From Endozoicomonas sp. SCSIO W0465 (GTDB lineage: Bacteria; Pseudomonadota; Gammaproteobacteria; Pseudomonadales; Endozoicomonadaceae): DNA of 64,000 nucleotides. Of this stretch, positions 1 through 8,495 are shown one piece after another (within the stretch, counting starts at the first letter, position 1; each line of letters begins with the position of its first letter). The position numbers were made by a program, and so were the translations under genes. The stretch spans positions 536,001 through 600,000 of the forward strand of contig NZ_CP092417.1 of the NCBI RefSeq assembly GCF_023716865.1. The letters run 5' to 3'. The notes beneath the pieces were generated by a model. It searched no databases, was not told the origin of the DNA, and worked only from the letters and a program-made list of their open reading frames with translations.

Positions 1-364
1 AGCACCAACGTCAGCATCACCCACTGGCTAAGGAACTTATTGTCACTCTTGTCAATTGTTCAGTGAAACGAGATTTCACATTTACAATAAATGTTACTTT
101 TTTGATAATTTCGAGGATTAAACCAGGAAAGCTGGTACTCCGGCCAAGATCATTCGTGAGCTGAAAGACTGGAACCAGGAATTGAAATTTGGTTTTTGGG
201 ACAACTATCTTGAAAAACTATTGAGGGTATGAACGCTGCACCATGCCATCGGGCAGATTTTCACTATCAATACAGCAGACCTGCTAAAATAGCTTTCGAT
301 GGAGAACCAAACGTCAATGATGGGCAAGCATGTTAAACATAATGAAGTCTTGTTGTACTGATTA
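1..364. other. Leading non-coding stretch with a short coding remnant
   Basis: No complete gene is visible. From 122 to the stop at 230-232 the plus strand has a short open frame whose end reads like the tail of a larger protein (ending in residues WDNYLEKLLRV). It has no start codon after the upstream stop at 119-121 and I do not recognise its family. It may be the 3' scar of a lost gene. The rest is AT-rich and holds nothing I can assign. Confidence 0.25.
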
Positions 365-2266
365 ATGATGGCTGCAGTTGTCGAAAAAGCGTTTATCCCT
401 GTAATAATACTTTCCATATTGCTGTCTGTAACAATTTGGTCTGTGCTCTCCCATGCCGCACCTCCACCCTATCAAGGTGTCACCGCAGAGGGAAATTATA
501 TCGGGCTGGAATATCATGGCTTTGATATCGTCGATGATGATCCTGTGCGGATGGCCATGCGGCAAAAAGGTCTGGAAAATATTTTTACTGGCAAAGGTTT
601 TCGCTTGGCTTTTCCTGTGGAATCAGTAGCAGCTATTGAGTCAGCTAAACAGTTAAACGATAGAATCACATCTTTATCCACCGGGATATCGGACTCTATT
701 TTCTCTGCAACGTGGCAACAGCGAAAACCCTTCCACCCGTTTAACTCCGATGTGAAACGATTCCAACTCTACGGCAGGCTGCCATCCCCGGCAAACCGCC
801 CGCCGATGTACAATCCGATGTACAATGATGAAGGCCAGCCATTGGCAAAACCCGACTTAACCACCAGTATTATCAAAAGAAATGAGGGGTTTTATAAAAA
901 CAGTAACTGTTTTTTCTGCCACAGTGGCGTGAGTGCCGGTATTGTCAGTGCCGGTCAACCCAATGCCCATATCGACCAATCAGGCTATGCTGCTGAGCTG
1001 ACTTTCCTGATCAGTTTTGCCACATTACTGGAAAGGCACCTTAGCTTATTACAGTTGGTTTCATTCAACGCCATTGCCAGGGCCCGGTTCAATAACAAGC
1101 TCCTTGAATTAGCCTACCTGTTTGATGATGTGAAAGCGGAATCACAACCGATTTTATCCAGGGCCCTGGTTCGTGGTGATAACATGGGGCCATACATCGT
1201 CTGGAAAAAGATTGCCAGACTGAAAGACCCTGCAAACAGCGGCTTACTGACCCTGCGCCCTGATGAAACATCCCCTCTCGATTACTTTTTTCAGGTGCCG
1301 GAGCTGCCCACCGTTATTTCCAATCCATGGTGGATAAGAAAATACAAGTCAACCAACTATCGCTATGCAGACCCGATCGAATATATTGTCCCACACTTCT
1401 CCTTCAACTTTACCAAGCAGTTTCCCGGGGTGAACGAGTACCATCCTCAACATGTTGCCGATATTTCCAAGATTCTGGTCTATGCAGACAACACAACATC
1501 CCCGGCCTACCCTGGCAAGCTTGATGCAGAAAAAGTCAAACTGGGTAAACAGTTATTTCATAGTGAAACAACGTCCAGATCCGGTCACAGGCTGGATTGC
1601 TTTTCCTGCCACGGCCGTTACCAGAAAGAAACCGATTTTGATACTCCCGGGGGTTACACCGTTTACTACGATGATTTTGATCCGGACCGTAGATTGAAAA
1701 ATGTCGGAACTGACCCTGAATACGCCAGGTTGCTGCTATCCTTCACTCCCCTGAACAAAAAGGGTCGCTTGTTAGCCCGATTTTTTGATGACCCGGAACT
1801 GCTGCCCGAAGCCTTTTTGCCTGACAAAGTAGGCTACCTAGCACCGCCATTGGACGGTGTATGGGCTTCAGCACCCTATTTTCACAATGGCTCTGTACCC
1901 ACACTATACCATGTCCTGAAAGCCGATGAGCGACCTGCTGTCTGGAGTCGTACCAATACAGACCCCTTTGCCTACGACCTGAAAAAAGTGGGCCTCCTTT
2001 ACCAGGAAAAAGATATCTCTTCGGAAAGCTATGCCCGCTGGAAAACCGCTGCCAAGGCCAACCCTCTAAGTGAGGAAGCCCGGGAATTCAGAAGATGGTA
2101 CAACACATCCGGAATGGGGCGATCCAATCAGGGGCATGACTGGTTTAGTGCCATTCTGGACAATGACGAGATTTATGCCGTGGTGGAGTTTCTGAAGTCA
2201 TTAAGCGGACCGACCATGAAAAATGGCATCCCGAAACCCAAACGGTATTATCAGCTTGAGCAATAG
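365..2266 (+). CDS. Di-haem c-type cytochrome, RoxA/RoxB-like
   Basis: The 633-residue product starts with a hydrophobic export segment (about residues 8-30) ending near an SHAA cleavage-like site, so it should act in the periplasm or outside the cell. Two c-type haem motifs are present: CFFCH (Cys182, Cys185, His186) and CFSCH (Cys412, Cys415, His416). A motif APPLDGVWASAPYFHNGS near residue 500 is typical of the di-haem cytochrome family that includes rubber oxygenases RoxA and RoxB and, more distantly, MauG and cytochrome c peroxidases. Length fits RoxA-like proteins. The substrate cannot be read from the sequence; oxidative cleavage of a polyisoprenoid-like compound is only one option. 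No operon partner is evident: the next frame downstream is a remnant. Confidence 0.8.
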   Translation: MMAAVVEKAFIPVIILSILLSVTIWSVLSHAAPPPYQGVTAEGNYIGLEYHGFDIVDDDPVRMAMRQKGLENIFTGKGFRLAFPVESVAAIESAKQLNDRITSLSTGISDSIFSATWQQRKPFHPFNSDVKRFQLYGRLPSPANRPPMYNPMYNDEGQPLAKPDLTTSIIKRNEGFYKNSNCFFCHSGVSAGIVSAGQPNAHIDQSGYAAELTFLISFATLLERHLSLLQLVSFNAIARARFNNKLLELAYLFDDVKAESQPILSRALVRGDNMGPYIVWKKIARLKDPANSGLLTLRPDETSPLDYFFQVPELPTVISNPWWIRKYKSTNYRYADPIEYIVPHFSFNFTKQFPGVNEYHPQHVADISKILVYADNTTSPAYPGKLDAEKVKLGKQLFHSETTSRSGHRLDCFSCHGRYQKETDFDTPGGYTVYYDDFDPDRRLKNVGTDPEYARLLLSFTPLNKKGRLLARFFDDPELLPEAFLPDKVGYLAPPLDGVWASAPYFHNGSVPTLYHVLKADERPAVWSRTNTDPFAYDLKKVGLLYQEKDISSESYARWKTAAKANPLSEEAREFRRWYNTSGMGRSNQGHDWFSAILDNDEIYAVVEFLKSLSGPTMKNGIPKPKRYYQLEQ

Positions 2267-2276
2267 CGTCTGTTGA

Positions 2277-2564
2277 AATGATAAAACGGGTCAACCCCCA
2301 GTTTCTTGCCCGGAAGATAAGCGCTTACAGGATCTACCGGAAAATCCTGCGCTGCTGGAAAGCCAGACCATCCATCAACGGATGCTACTGGAAAACGCTC
2401 AGGTCATTATGGATCTGCTGGTCATGACGCCTCACTACTGGCATGTCAATGCCCGACAAAAAGAGCAGCTTGAGCAACTGGGTCAGCTGGAATGTGAACT
2501 GGAAATGCGCCTGTCTGTTGTACAAACAGCAATATACAGAAACTCAGTGAAGCAAAATAAGTAA
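2277..2564 (+). pseudogene. C-terminal remnant, possibly RlmA-like rRNA methyltransferase
   Basis: An open frame starts directly after a stop at 2274-2276 and runs 95 codons, with its first ATG at 2382. The stretch MTPHYWHVNARQKEQLEQL resembles the C-terminal end of RlmA-type 23S rRNA guanine methyltransferases, where an MTP-x-x-W motif occurs near the end. The methyltransferase domain itself is absent, so this is best read as a 3' remnant. The resemblance is from memory of the family and is modest. Confidence 0.35.
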
Positions 2565-2646
2565 AAATACTGTCTTACATCAATTTTACCAAACTTGACT
2601 GGTGGTATAACTGAGCCATGGCCATAGCCTGATCGGGGGATACACC

Positions 2647-3069
2647 ATGATTCAGTTAGCTCAGATCATCATCGGAAAAAGTGAAAAAGACCTGTTCACC
2701 GTCCTGGCCCTCAAAGCCGATATTATTCTTGCGATAACGCTGACCATTGCCATCTTACAGCAGGCCATAAAAGGCATGGAAGCCAGCTGGATGCTGTTAC
2801 TGGTGGGATCACTGTTCTCTATGGTTGTTCTCACCGGTCTTAGTAAAGGAGCACGCAAAGCGTTAGCGGGCATTCCCAGCTATATTCCCTATGTATTTGG
2901 TATTTACCTGTTCTTTATAGAGGGTTTTGGTCGTTTAACTCAACTGCTGGCAAGTTTCAGCATTCTTAACGCAGCATTGGTTATCCTGTTCTTTGTTGCA
3001 GGTAATGTTGTGGCGACGGTCGGTTATAACGCCGTCGTCTATGCCAAGCAGTTGGAGCAGTCTCATTAA
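2647..3069 (+). CDS. Small integral membrane protein of unknown function
   Basis: The 140-residue product has about four hydrophobic segments: roughly residues 24-42, 48-65, 78-92 and 98-120. There is no signal peptide cleavage site and no recognised catalytic motif. It should sit in the inner membrane. The start ATG has a purine-rich GGGGGA sequence a few bases upstream. A hairpin lies just after the stop. Small four-helix proteins of this kind (phosphate-starvation-inducible PsiE-like, or DUF families) are common, but I cannot assign one. Confidence 0.6.
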   Translation: MIQLAQIIIGKSEKDLFTVLALKADIILAITLTIAILQQAIKGMEASWMLLLVGSLFSMVVLTGLSKGARKALAGIPSYIPYVFGIYLFFIEGFGRLTQLLASFSILNAALVILFFVAGNVVATVGYNAVVYAKQLEQSH

Positions 3070-3079
3070 TTCCAATGCC

Positions 3080-3100
3080 GGTTCCCGTGAAGCGGGAATC
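3080..3100 (+). terminator. Hairpin after the small membrane-protein gene
   Basis: GGTTCCCG (3080-3087) pairs with CGGGAATC (3093-3100) with one G-T pair and a five-base loop, ten bases after the stop codon. There is no T-run, so it is a weak or factor-assisted terminator at best. Confidence 0.4.
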
Positions 3101-3220
3101 GGTCCCTGTCAACCTTTGATGCAAAGGGGTGTTCAGTTTGAAAATGGTCTGAATACCCTGCCAGGCAATCACTTGAGGTTTTTTTTGTACATGGTCAACG
3201 TTTGATTCATTATTAATGAA

Positions 3221-3379
3221 GGCTCTTTTCGTATTGCAGACTGCTGATTTCATAAATCAGGCTGGAATCCTCCTGTGGCAGGGCTTGGCAATATTTAGCC
3301 AGCAGTTTCCTGAAGGCATTGTATATCAAGGCCTTTGGCCAATTTTCATTGCAGAGCAGTCTGTAACCCGAAAAGAGCC
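3221..3379. mobile_element. 159-bp MITE with 8-bp target duplication
   Basis: The ends form an imperfect terminal inverted repeat of about 26 bp. The left end begins GGCTCTTTTCGTATTGCAGA and the right end, read on the other strand, begins GGCTCTTTTCGGGTTACAGA. Both flanks carry the 8-bp direct repeat TTAATGAA (3213-3220 and 3380-3387). No reading frame of note lies inside. An 8-bp duplication with GGCTCTT ends resembles ISL3-family elements, so this is probably a non-autonomous derivative mobilised in trans. The family link is inference. Confidence 0.75.
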
Positions 3380-3461
3380 TTAATGAATTTAAACTTTCTT
3401 CCTAAAAATGTTGTCTAATTAAAAGCAATTTAAATAATAATTAGCTTAGAGGACAATTATT

Positions 3462-4424
3462 TTGAATATATCTAACTCCTATGTGCCAGAAAATTATAAC
3501 AATTATTTTAACTCAGGTTCAGTTGACGATAAAAATACAGATAAATATCTTAAAAGACCACTGAATGACGGCTCTGAAGCTATAACAGCCAGCTGGAATA
3601 CTGAAACAAGAGAGCCATCCATTATTTTCAACAGGCCCAGTGATTCCTGTGATGAATATGTTGAAGTTAATAATCATCAGCAATTCAACTTTAACACCTA
3701 CACAATATCCCCTATCCCTGTAACAGAGCGGGTGCATAAGGTGTACGACAGTTCATCTATTATCAATAACGAGGGTGAACTTCCAGATATTAAATCAGAT
3801 GAGAATATTTCCAAGGCTGAAAATTCTATAAAATCAATTGATGATATTATCCGCTTATTAAAATCAGTTTGTACTTTAACTGCATCATCTGAATCGAAAA
3901 ATGATAAGAATTCACTGAAGCTTTTACTGACACCCAAGGAAGTAAAGGACGAAAACGGCATTAATTATAATAATTTAATGAATTTCGATGCTTATACTGA
4001 AATTCGAGGTGCCCCGTTGCCAAATATGAAGATGCATTCATTGAAGCCAGGCACTGAACCAGAAGTACAAACAATATATTCCTATCGTGATGGCGAAGAG
4101 GACTGGGCTGAAATACGCATTGCATTTGGATTACTGAAAAGTGGGGATCCATTCCATTTCCAATATCGTTTTGATCGCAGCAGGTTTGAGTTAGACTACT
4201 CTAATCTCTTTGTTGCACCTGACTGGTGCAGTTTAATTGATAATTTATCTGACTTTGACCTGTATCAATTAGTAAGAAACATGAGTAAAGAAAATTCTGA
4301 ATTGTTATCCAATTGGTTGTTTTTTGATCTATCGGTCCACCCTGATGAAATACGTGACATATTAAAAGTTGTTTTTAACTCTGACTTATTGGATAAGTGC
4401 TGTCAGCAGGTGATCAACCATTAA
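3462..4424 (+). CDS. Hypothetical protein, AT-rich, unknown function
   Basis: I do not recognise this 320-residue protein. The start is a TTG, chosen because an AGAGGA ribosome-binding sequence (3448-3453) sits eight bases upstream. The product is rich in Asn, Ser, Asp and Glu, has no signal peptide or membrane segment, and its first 110 residues look disordered. The C-terminal half (about 200-320) is more globular, with alternating Trp, Phe and Tyr. The codons are clearly more AT-rich than the neighbouring genes, which suggests acquisition by transfer. It lies directly after the MITE and converges on the DUF924 gene. A secreted effector is possible but nothing shows it. Confidence 0.6.
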   Translation: MNISNSYVPENYNNYFNSGSVDDKNTDKYLKRPLNDGSEAITASWNTETREPSIIFNRPSDSCDEYVEVNNHQQFNFNTYTISPIPVTERVHKVYDSSSIINNEGELPDIKSDENISKAENSIKSIDDIIRLLKSVCTLTASSESKNDKNSLKLLLTPKEVKDENGINYNNLMNFDAYTEIRGAPLPNMKMHSLKPGTEPEVQTIYSYRDGEEDWAEIRIAFGLLKSGDPFHFQYRFDRSRFELDYSNLFVAPDWCSLIDNLSDFDLYQLVRNMSKENSELLSNWLFFDLSVHPDEIRDILKVVFNSDLLDKCCQQVINH

Positions 4425-4453
4425 CTCAATAGAGAAGCCTTATTAATCCCGTT

Positions 4454-4473
4454 GCCGGTTCCGGGAAACCGGC
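4454..4473. terminator. Hairpin between convergent genes
   Basis: GCCGGTT (4454-4460) pairs perfectly with AACCGGC (4467-4473) around a six-base loop. It lies between the stops of two convergent genes (4424 on plus, 4489 on minus), the usual place for a shared two-way terminator. T-runs are absent on both sides. Confidence 0.5.
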
Positions 4474-4488
4474 TATTATCAGTATTGG

Positions 4489-6072
4489 TTAAAACTCTGC
4501 ATCAATTTTCCTGATAAATTCAATTTCTTCTTCGGTTGATGATTTTCCGAAAATTCTATCCCTGTGAATAAATCGTGAAAATTGATCAATGACTGCTTTA
4601 TGTTTCAATGCCTGTTTGTAATGAACTTCAAATTTCGGTTTCAAATCATCAGGAACTTCTTCAGTCAATTTCTGAAACAGGGACAGCGCCAGGGTCTGAT
4701 CATCCACTGACTCGCTGTGTACCAGCGGCAAGTACAGAAACAGCCGTTCATAGTAGTTTAATTGCCGGTCCTCTCCTGACTGTATGGCGGTTCTGGCAAC
4801 ACGCAGGGACAGGTTATCGTAGGCTAAAATCATCGGAGTGCCGCGATAAATACTTCGCGGAAACTGGTCAGCCAAAATGATATAAGCCAGTTGTCCTTTT
4901 GGGCTGGTCAACCAGTTATCGTAAAACCCATTAGCCAGCAGGACCAGATCTTTCATGAATCGTTCTTCTATTTCCTGATCCAGAAGGTCTGAGTTTGCGC
5001 TCTGTTTTTTGAACCATTTCGTTTCCATGCCATCGGCAAACCAGAAGTCAAGGATCTCTTGCTGTTTCGACTGGATCGCTGCTGCTGATAAAAATCTTGA
5101 GCCTGGTAGCTGTTGATCCCATCGATAAAGGCCACTTTTCTTATTTCCGGGATCATAAAAAAACCGCTGATTGAGATTTGGACGAAAACCACTGTACCAG
5201 GCATGATCAAGGTGGGAGATCAACCGATTTTCATTTTCGCCAAACACCCAGTTTTTGCTGTGGGAGTAGATGGGAATATCACCATGATTCAACACCAGCC
5301 AGATCATGGCTTTGCCATAATCATACATAAGCTGGCTACCCGCCCGCTCAAATTTTATTTCCCAACCGGCTCGTACATGTGGGCCATTGGAGCGAGCCGG
5401 ATACCAGTCCAGATCGGAATAAATCAACCTTTCCCCGGCAATATATTCCCGGAAACGGTCAAACAGTAATTTTGCCTGTTGCTCCTGTCCTGCAAGATAA
5501 TCCATATGGATGTGATAACCATCAATAATCACCTCTTCCGGATCCCTGAATTCAGCCCCCGTATCGCCCACCATCACCTGAGATCGATCCATAACCAGCA
5601 CTCTTTGTGGCATCAGCCCTTCATCATCGATGATCGGTCTGACAACCACTGAGCTATCCCTTCTATTTAGTAAATACCAGGAAATGACCCTGCTGAAATT
5701 GCTATAAAACAGAGGATCATTCTCCGTTTTCAATAAATAGAATATATGGGTGTCATGTGAAGACAGAACATCTTTTGTCTGAATACCAAAACGGGAAAAA
5801 TACTGGCTGTATGGGATTTTGATAAAGTCTATATCGATATCAGGATGATGATTATTGACTTCAAAAATAAAACCTTTTAATGACTTGTCATCAGGCGTAA
5901 TGATTGTGTGGTTCTGGTCAGAAATATCAGGGGTATTATTATTAGCTGTAAAATAGTCGGGGTTTTTATAGTTGCTGGACCAGCTACCTTCTTCTGCCAA
6001 AGCAGGGAAATCCAGCGTTAATATGAATATTAGGGAGAAGAGCCCAATTATTTCTCCATAAAATAATCTCAT
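4489..6072 (-). CDS. Exported protein: unknown N-terminal domain fused to DUF924
   Basis: The 527-residue product starts with a signal peptide (about residues 1-26, ending in PALAEE), so it is exported. Residues 27-335 form a domain I do not recognise, with several conserved-looking Trp, His and Asp residues. From about 338 to the end it matches DUF924, an all-helical TPR-like family: ILDFWF at the start, then LADQFPRSIYRGTP, ERLFLYLPLVHSE and the terminal H-R-x-x-IFGKSST-EE pattern. DUF924 proteins are normally about 180-200 residues, cytoplasmic and stand-alone, so the signal peptide and N-terminal fusion are unusual. The function of DUF924 is unknown. It is convergent with the gene to its left and has an orphan terminator-like hairpin in its upstream region. 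Confidence 0.75.
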   Translation of the reverse strand: MRLFYGEIIGLFSLIFILTLDFPALAEEGSWSSNYKNPDYFTANNNTPDISDQNHTIITPDDKSLKGFIFEVNNHHPDIDIDFIKIPYSQYFSRFGIQTKDVLSSHDTHIFYLLKTENDPLFYSNFSRVISWYLLNRRDSSVVVRPIIDDEGLMPQRVLVMDRSQVMVGDTGAEFRDPEEVIIDGYHIHMDYLAGQEQQAKLLFDRFREYIAGERLIYSDLDWYPARSNGPHVRAGWEIKFERAGSQLMYDYGKAMIWLVLNHGDIPIYSHSKNWVFGENENRLISHLDHAWYSGFRPNLNQRFFYDPGNKKSGLYRWDQQLPGSRFLSAAAIQSKQQEILDFWFADGMETKWFKKQSANSDLLDQEIEERFMKDLVLLANGFYDNWLTSPKGQLAYIILADQFPRSIYRGTPMILAYDNLSLRVARTAIQSGEDRQLNYYERLFLYLPLVHSESVDDQTLALSLFQKLTEEVPDDLKPKFEVHYKQALKHKAVIDQFSRFIHRDRIFGKSSTEEEIEFIRKIDAEF

Positions 6073-6156
6073 TCTTTCCTTCCTGTTATTTATTCGTTTT
6101 ATCTATTATAAACAACCGATCAGGAGATGAATTTTCCTGTAGATTGAAAATACTCT

Positions 6157-6197
6157 AAAAAAATATCCACAAAGACCACAGACAGGTCTTTATGGAT
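6157..6197 (-). terminator. Intrinsic terminator on the minus strand, upstream of the DUF924 gene
   Basis: Read on the minus strand, a 13-bp stem with one mismatch (6197-6185 with 6177-6165) around a seven-base loop is followed after two bases by seven T residues (6163-6157). It is a good Rho-independent terminator, yet no minus-strand gene ends here: the next gene to the right runs on the plus strand. It lies about 85 bp before the DUF924 start, so it may be a leader attenuator or the end of a small RNA. Confidence 0.5.
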
Positions 6198-6310
6198 AAC
6201 TTTCTTATACCGGATCGAGTAATTAAATCCATGAACAACATGAATGTGGTATCCTCAGCTTTCGCGAGTGATATCATGTAACATCAACATTCCGGAAATA
6301 AAGCAGCATT

Positions 6311-6805
6311 ATGGAAAAAGAAGCCGTTACCATCTGGTCTCTGGAAATGACCTCTCAGGATGAATTGATCCATAAACCTGTCACCGACCCGGATTTGGTC
6401 ATTCAGGAGTGTCAGGTAAAGCAATTTCAATTCAACCGTTTCCTCTACAGCTACATTGGCCAGCCGTGGCAATGGACTGACAAGCTGGTCTGGTCTGAAG
6501 ATCAATGGCGTGACTACGCCGAAAATAATAATCTTCGTCTCTGGGTAGGCTACTACAGAGGCAGCCCGGCCGGTTATTTTGAATTGCAAAAAGTAAATGG
6601 TGATATTGAGATTGTCTACTTTGGCCTTGCCCAGCCATTCATTGGCAAAGGTCTGGGTGGGACCCTGTTAAGTACCGCCATTCAGGAAGCCTGGAACTGG
6701 GGGGCAAAGCGAGTCTGGGTGCATACCTGTTCGCTGGATCACCCATTTGCACTGAAAAACTACCAGGCCAGAGGTCTGCGGGTTTATCAAGAGGAAACTA
6801 AATAA
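6311..6805 (+). CDS. GNAT-family N-acetyltransferase
   Basis: The 164-residue protein has the layout of a single GNAT domain. Residues about 105-125 contain QPFIGKGLGGTLL, the Q/R-x-x-G-x-G/A acetyl-CoA pyrophosphate-binding loop, following a beta strand (IEIVYFGLA). The C-terminal NYQARGLRVYQEE pattern is typical of the last strand-helix of the fold. The substrate cannot be inferred. The 3' end overlaps the convergent transporter gene by eight bases. Confidence 0.8.
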   Translation: MEKEAVTIWSLEMTSQDELIHKPVTDPDLVIQECQVKQFQFNRFLYSYIGQPWQWTDKLVWSEDQWRDYAENNNLRLWVGYYRGSPAGYFELQKVNGDIEIVYFGLAQPFIGKGLGGTLLSTAIQEAWNWGAKRVWVHTCSLDHPFALKNYQARGLRVYQEETK

Positions 6806-8318
6806 TAAATTCCGCCAGCCAATGGCATAACAGCGTAATAATGACGATACCCGCAAGATTCAAAACCATACCACTGCGCACCATATGACGGATAGGCAGC
6901 ATCCCGGAGCCATAGACTATAGCATTGGGTGGTGTAGCGACTGGCAACATAAAGGCGCAGCTTGCAGCAATAGCGGCAGGGATGGCAAGAATGGCGGGGT
7001 CCATTCCCAACGAAATGGCCAGTGCACCTAAAGGAGGGAGGAAGGCCGCCGTTGTAGCGGTGTTACTGGTGACCTCGGTCAAAAAAATAATAATGGTTAC
7101 CACCAGGGCAATAGCCATCAATACAGGAATGTCTCCGAGGATATTTAATGATCCGGCGATCCACTCTGCCAGCCCTGTCCGTCGAATCATCGCAGCCAGA
7201 CTCAACCCTCCCCCAAACAACAACAGCACATCCCAGGGAAGACGGTGCATTTCTTTCCAGCTCATCAGAAACTCAAGCTTTTTCCATCGGGTTGGCAGGA
7301 TAAACAATAAAACAGTGGCAACCAGGGCAATCATGGTATCTGAGAGTTCCATTGCCGGAATCACATTGCCCAGCCAGGGCCGCACGATCCAGGCCAGAGC
7401 GGTGAGCAGGAAGATGGCCGTTACTGCTTTTTCTGCACCACTCATGGCACCATTCTTTTTTTGCTGCGCCTTAATAGATTCCCTCACCTCATGGTTTTCT
7501 TCCCCACCCAGACGGTAGCCAAAATAGCCCAGCCAAATGCCGGTAATTGCCAGCAAAATGATGGACGCTGGCAGGCCAATGATCAGCCAATGGGCAAAAC
7601 CAATCTCTATACCGTATTGTTCCTGGAGAAAAGCAACCAGTAATGCATTAGGAGGGGTACCGATAAGGGTACCAAAGCCGCCGATCGAAGCCCCATAAGC
7701 AATGGAAAGTAACAAAGCGACCGGAAAGCCCCGACTCATCTTCCCCTGGTGACGCATCATGGCAATAACGGATAAACCGATCGGCAGCATCATGATCGTG
7801 GTTGCTGTATTGGAAACCCACATACTGATCAGGGCGGTAGCCATCATAAAACCCAGTACCAGTCGCTTTTCTCCTGTACCCATAATTATCATGATTCTGA
7901 GCGCTATACGGCTGTGCAGGTTCCAGCGCTCCATCGCAAGGCCAAGAACAAAACCACCCATAAACAGGAATATTACCGGGTGTGCATAAGGAGTAGCCGC
8001 TTTATCGATGCTTGCCAAACCAAGCATGGGAGACAAAATAAGGGGTAGCAGTGCCGTAATGGCAGTCGGGAGAATTTCTACCGACCAGAACACGGCCATC
8101 ATCATGGCAAGCCCGGCACAGCGCCAGGCCATCTCATTCATCCCGTCCGGGGGTTCAATCAGTAATGTGAATAGTTGTAGTGCAATGCCAATCAGAAGTC
8201 CTGTGAGCCAGAAGAGCGGCTTCCCCTCCTGTGGACTTTCCTGCTGACTTTCCTGTCGTGCAGGCCCTGGTGACAACCCCGAAGAACCTGAATTCATGAT
8301 TCGCTCCATTGCATTCAA
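6798..8318 (-). CDS. DASS/SLC13-family sodium:anion symporter
   Basis: The 506-residue protein is hydrophobic throughout, with about 11-12 membrane segments after a polar N-terminus of some 30 residues. Both signature motifs of the divalent anion:sodium symporter family are present: SNTATTIMMLPI near residue 170 and TSNTATTAAFLPP near 415. These Ser-Asn-Thr motifs bind sodium and carboxylate substrate in VcINDY. Likely substrates are C4 and tricarboxylates or sulfate; the exact one is not readable. It is convergent with the GNAT gene (8-bp overlap) and divergent from the DbpA gene. Confidence 0.85.
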   Translation of the reverse strand: MNAMERIMNSGSSGLSPGPARQESQQESPQEGKPLFWLTGLLIGIALQLFTLLIEPPDGMNEMAWRCAGLAMMMAVFWSVEILPTAITALLPLILSPMLGLASIDKAATPYAHPVIFLFMGGFVLGLAMERWNLHSRIALRIMIIMGTGEKRLVLGFMMATALISMWVSNTATTIMMLPIGLSVIAMMRHQGKMSRGFPVALLLSIAYGASIGGFGTLIGTPPNALLVAFLQEQYGIEIGFAHWLIIGLPASIILLAITGIWLGYFGYRLGGEENHEVRESIKAQQKKNGAMSGAEKAVTAIFLLTALAWIVRPWLGNVIPAMELSDTMIALVATVLLFILPTRWKKLEFLMSWKEMHRLPWDVLLLFGGGLSLAAMIRRTGLAEWIAGSLNILGDIPVLMAIALVVTIIIFLTEVTSNTATTAAFLPPLGALAISLGMDPAILAIPAAIAASCAFMLPVATPPNAIVYGSGMLPIRHMVRSGMVLNLAGIVIITLLCHWLAEFII

Positions 8319-8424
8319 TAAAATTTATAAGCAATTCAACAGTAAATCGGTTAATAGCACCGTAGATTGAGCCTTTCGACCCCAACAAACCACAAAGCTC
8401 CTGATAAGTTGCTGTAATGATTCG

Positions 8425-8453
8425 CCGTCATTAAAGGTAGACTCTGTTATAAT
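8425..8453 (+). promoter_or_regulatory. Possible sigma-70 promoter for the DbpA gene
   Basis: A perfect TATAAT (8448-8453) lies about 40 bp before the chosen start. The hexamer 17 bp upstream (CCGTCA, 8425-8430) matches the -35 consensus at only three positions, so the promoter rests mainly on the -10 box and its place in a divergent intergenic region. Confidence 0.35.
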
Positions 8454-8495
8454 CAATTACCCTTTTTGTACCATGGCACATGCCAAGAGCTTGAT

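Noticed and set aside
3181..3190. T-run in the spacer before the MITE as a terminator
   Set aside because: No stable stem precedes the T-run within a suitable distance.
6925..7518. 197-codon plus-strand frame opposite the DASS transporter
   Set aside because: The minus-strand frame has clear family motifs and membrane segments; the plus-strand frame is a composition shadow.
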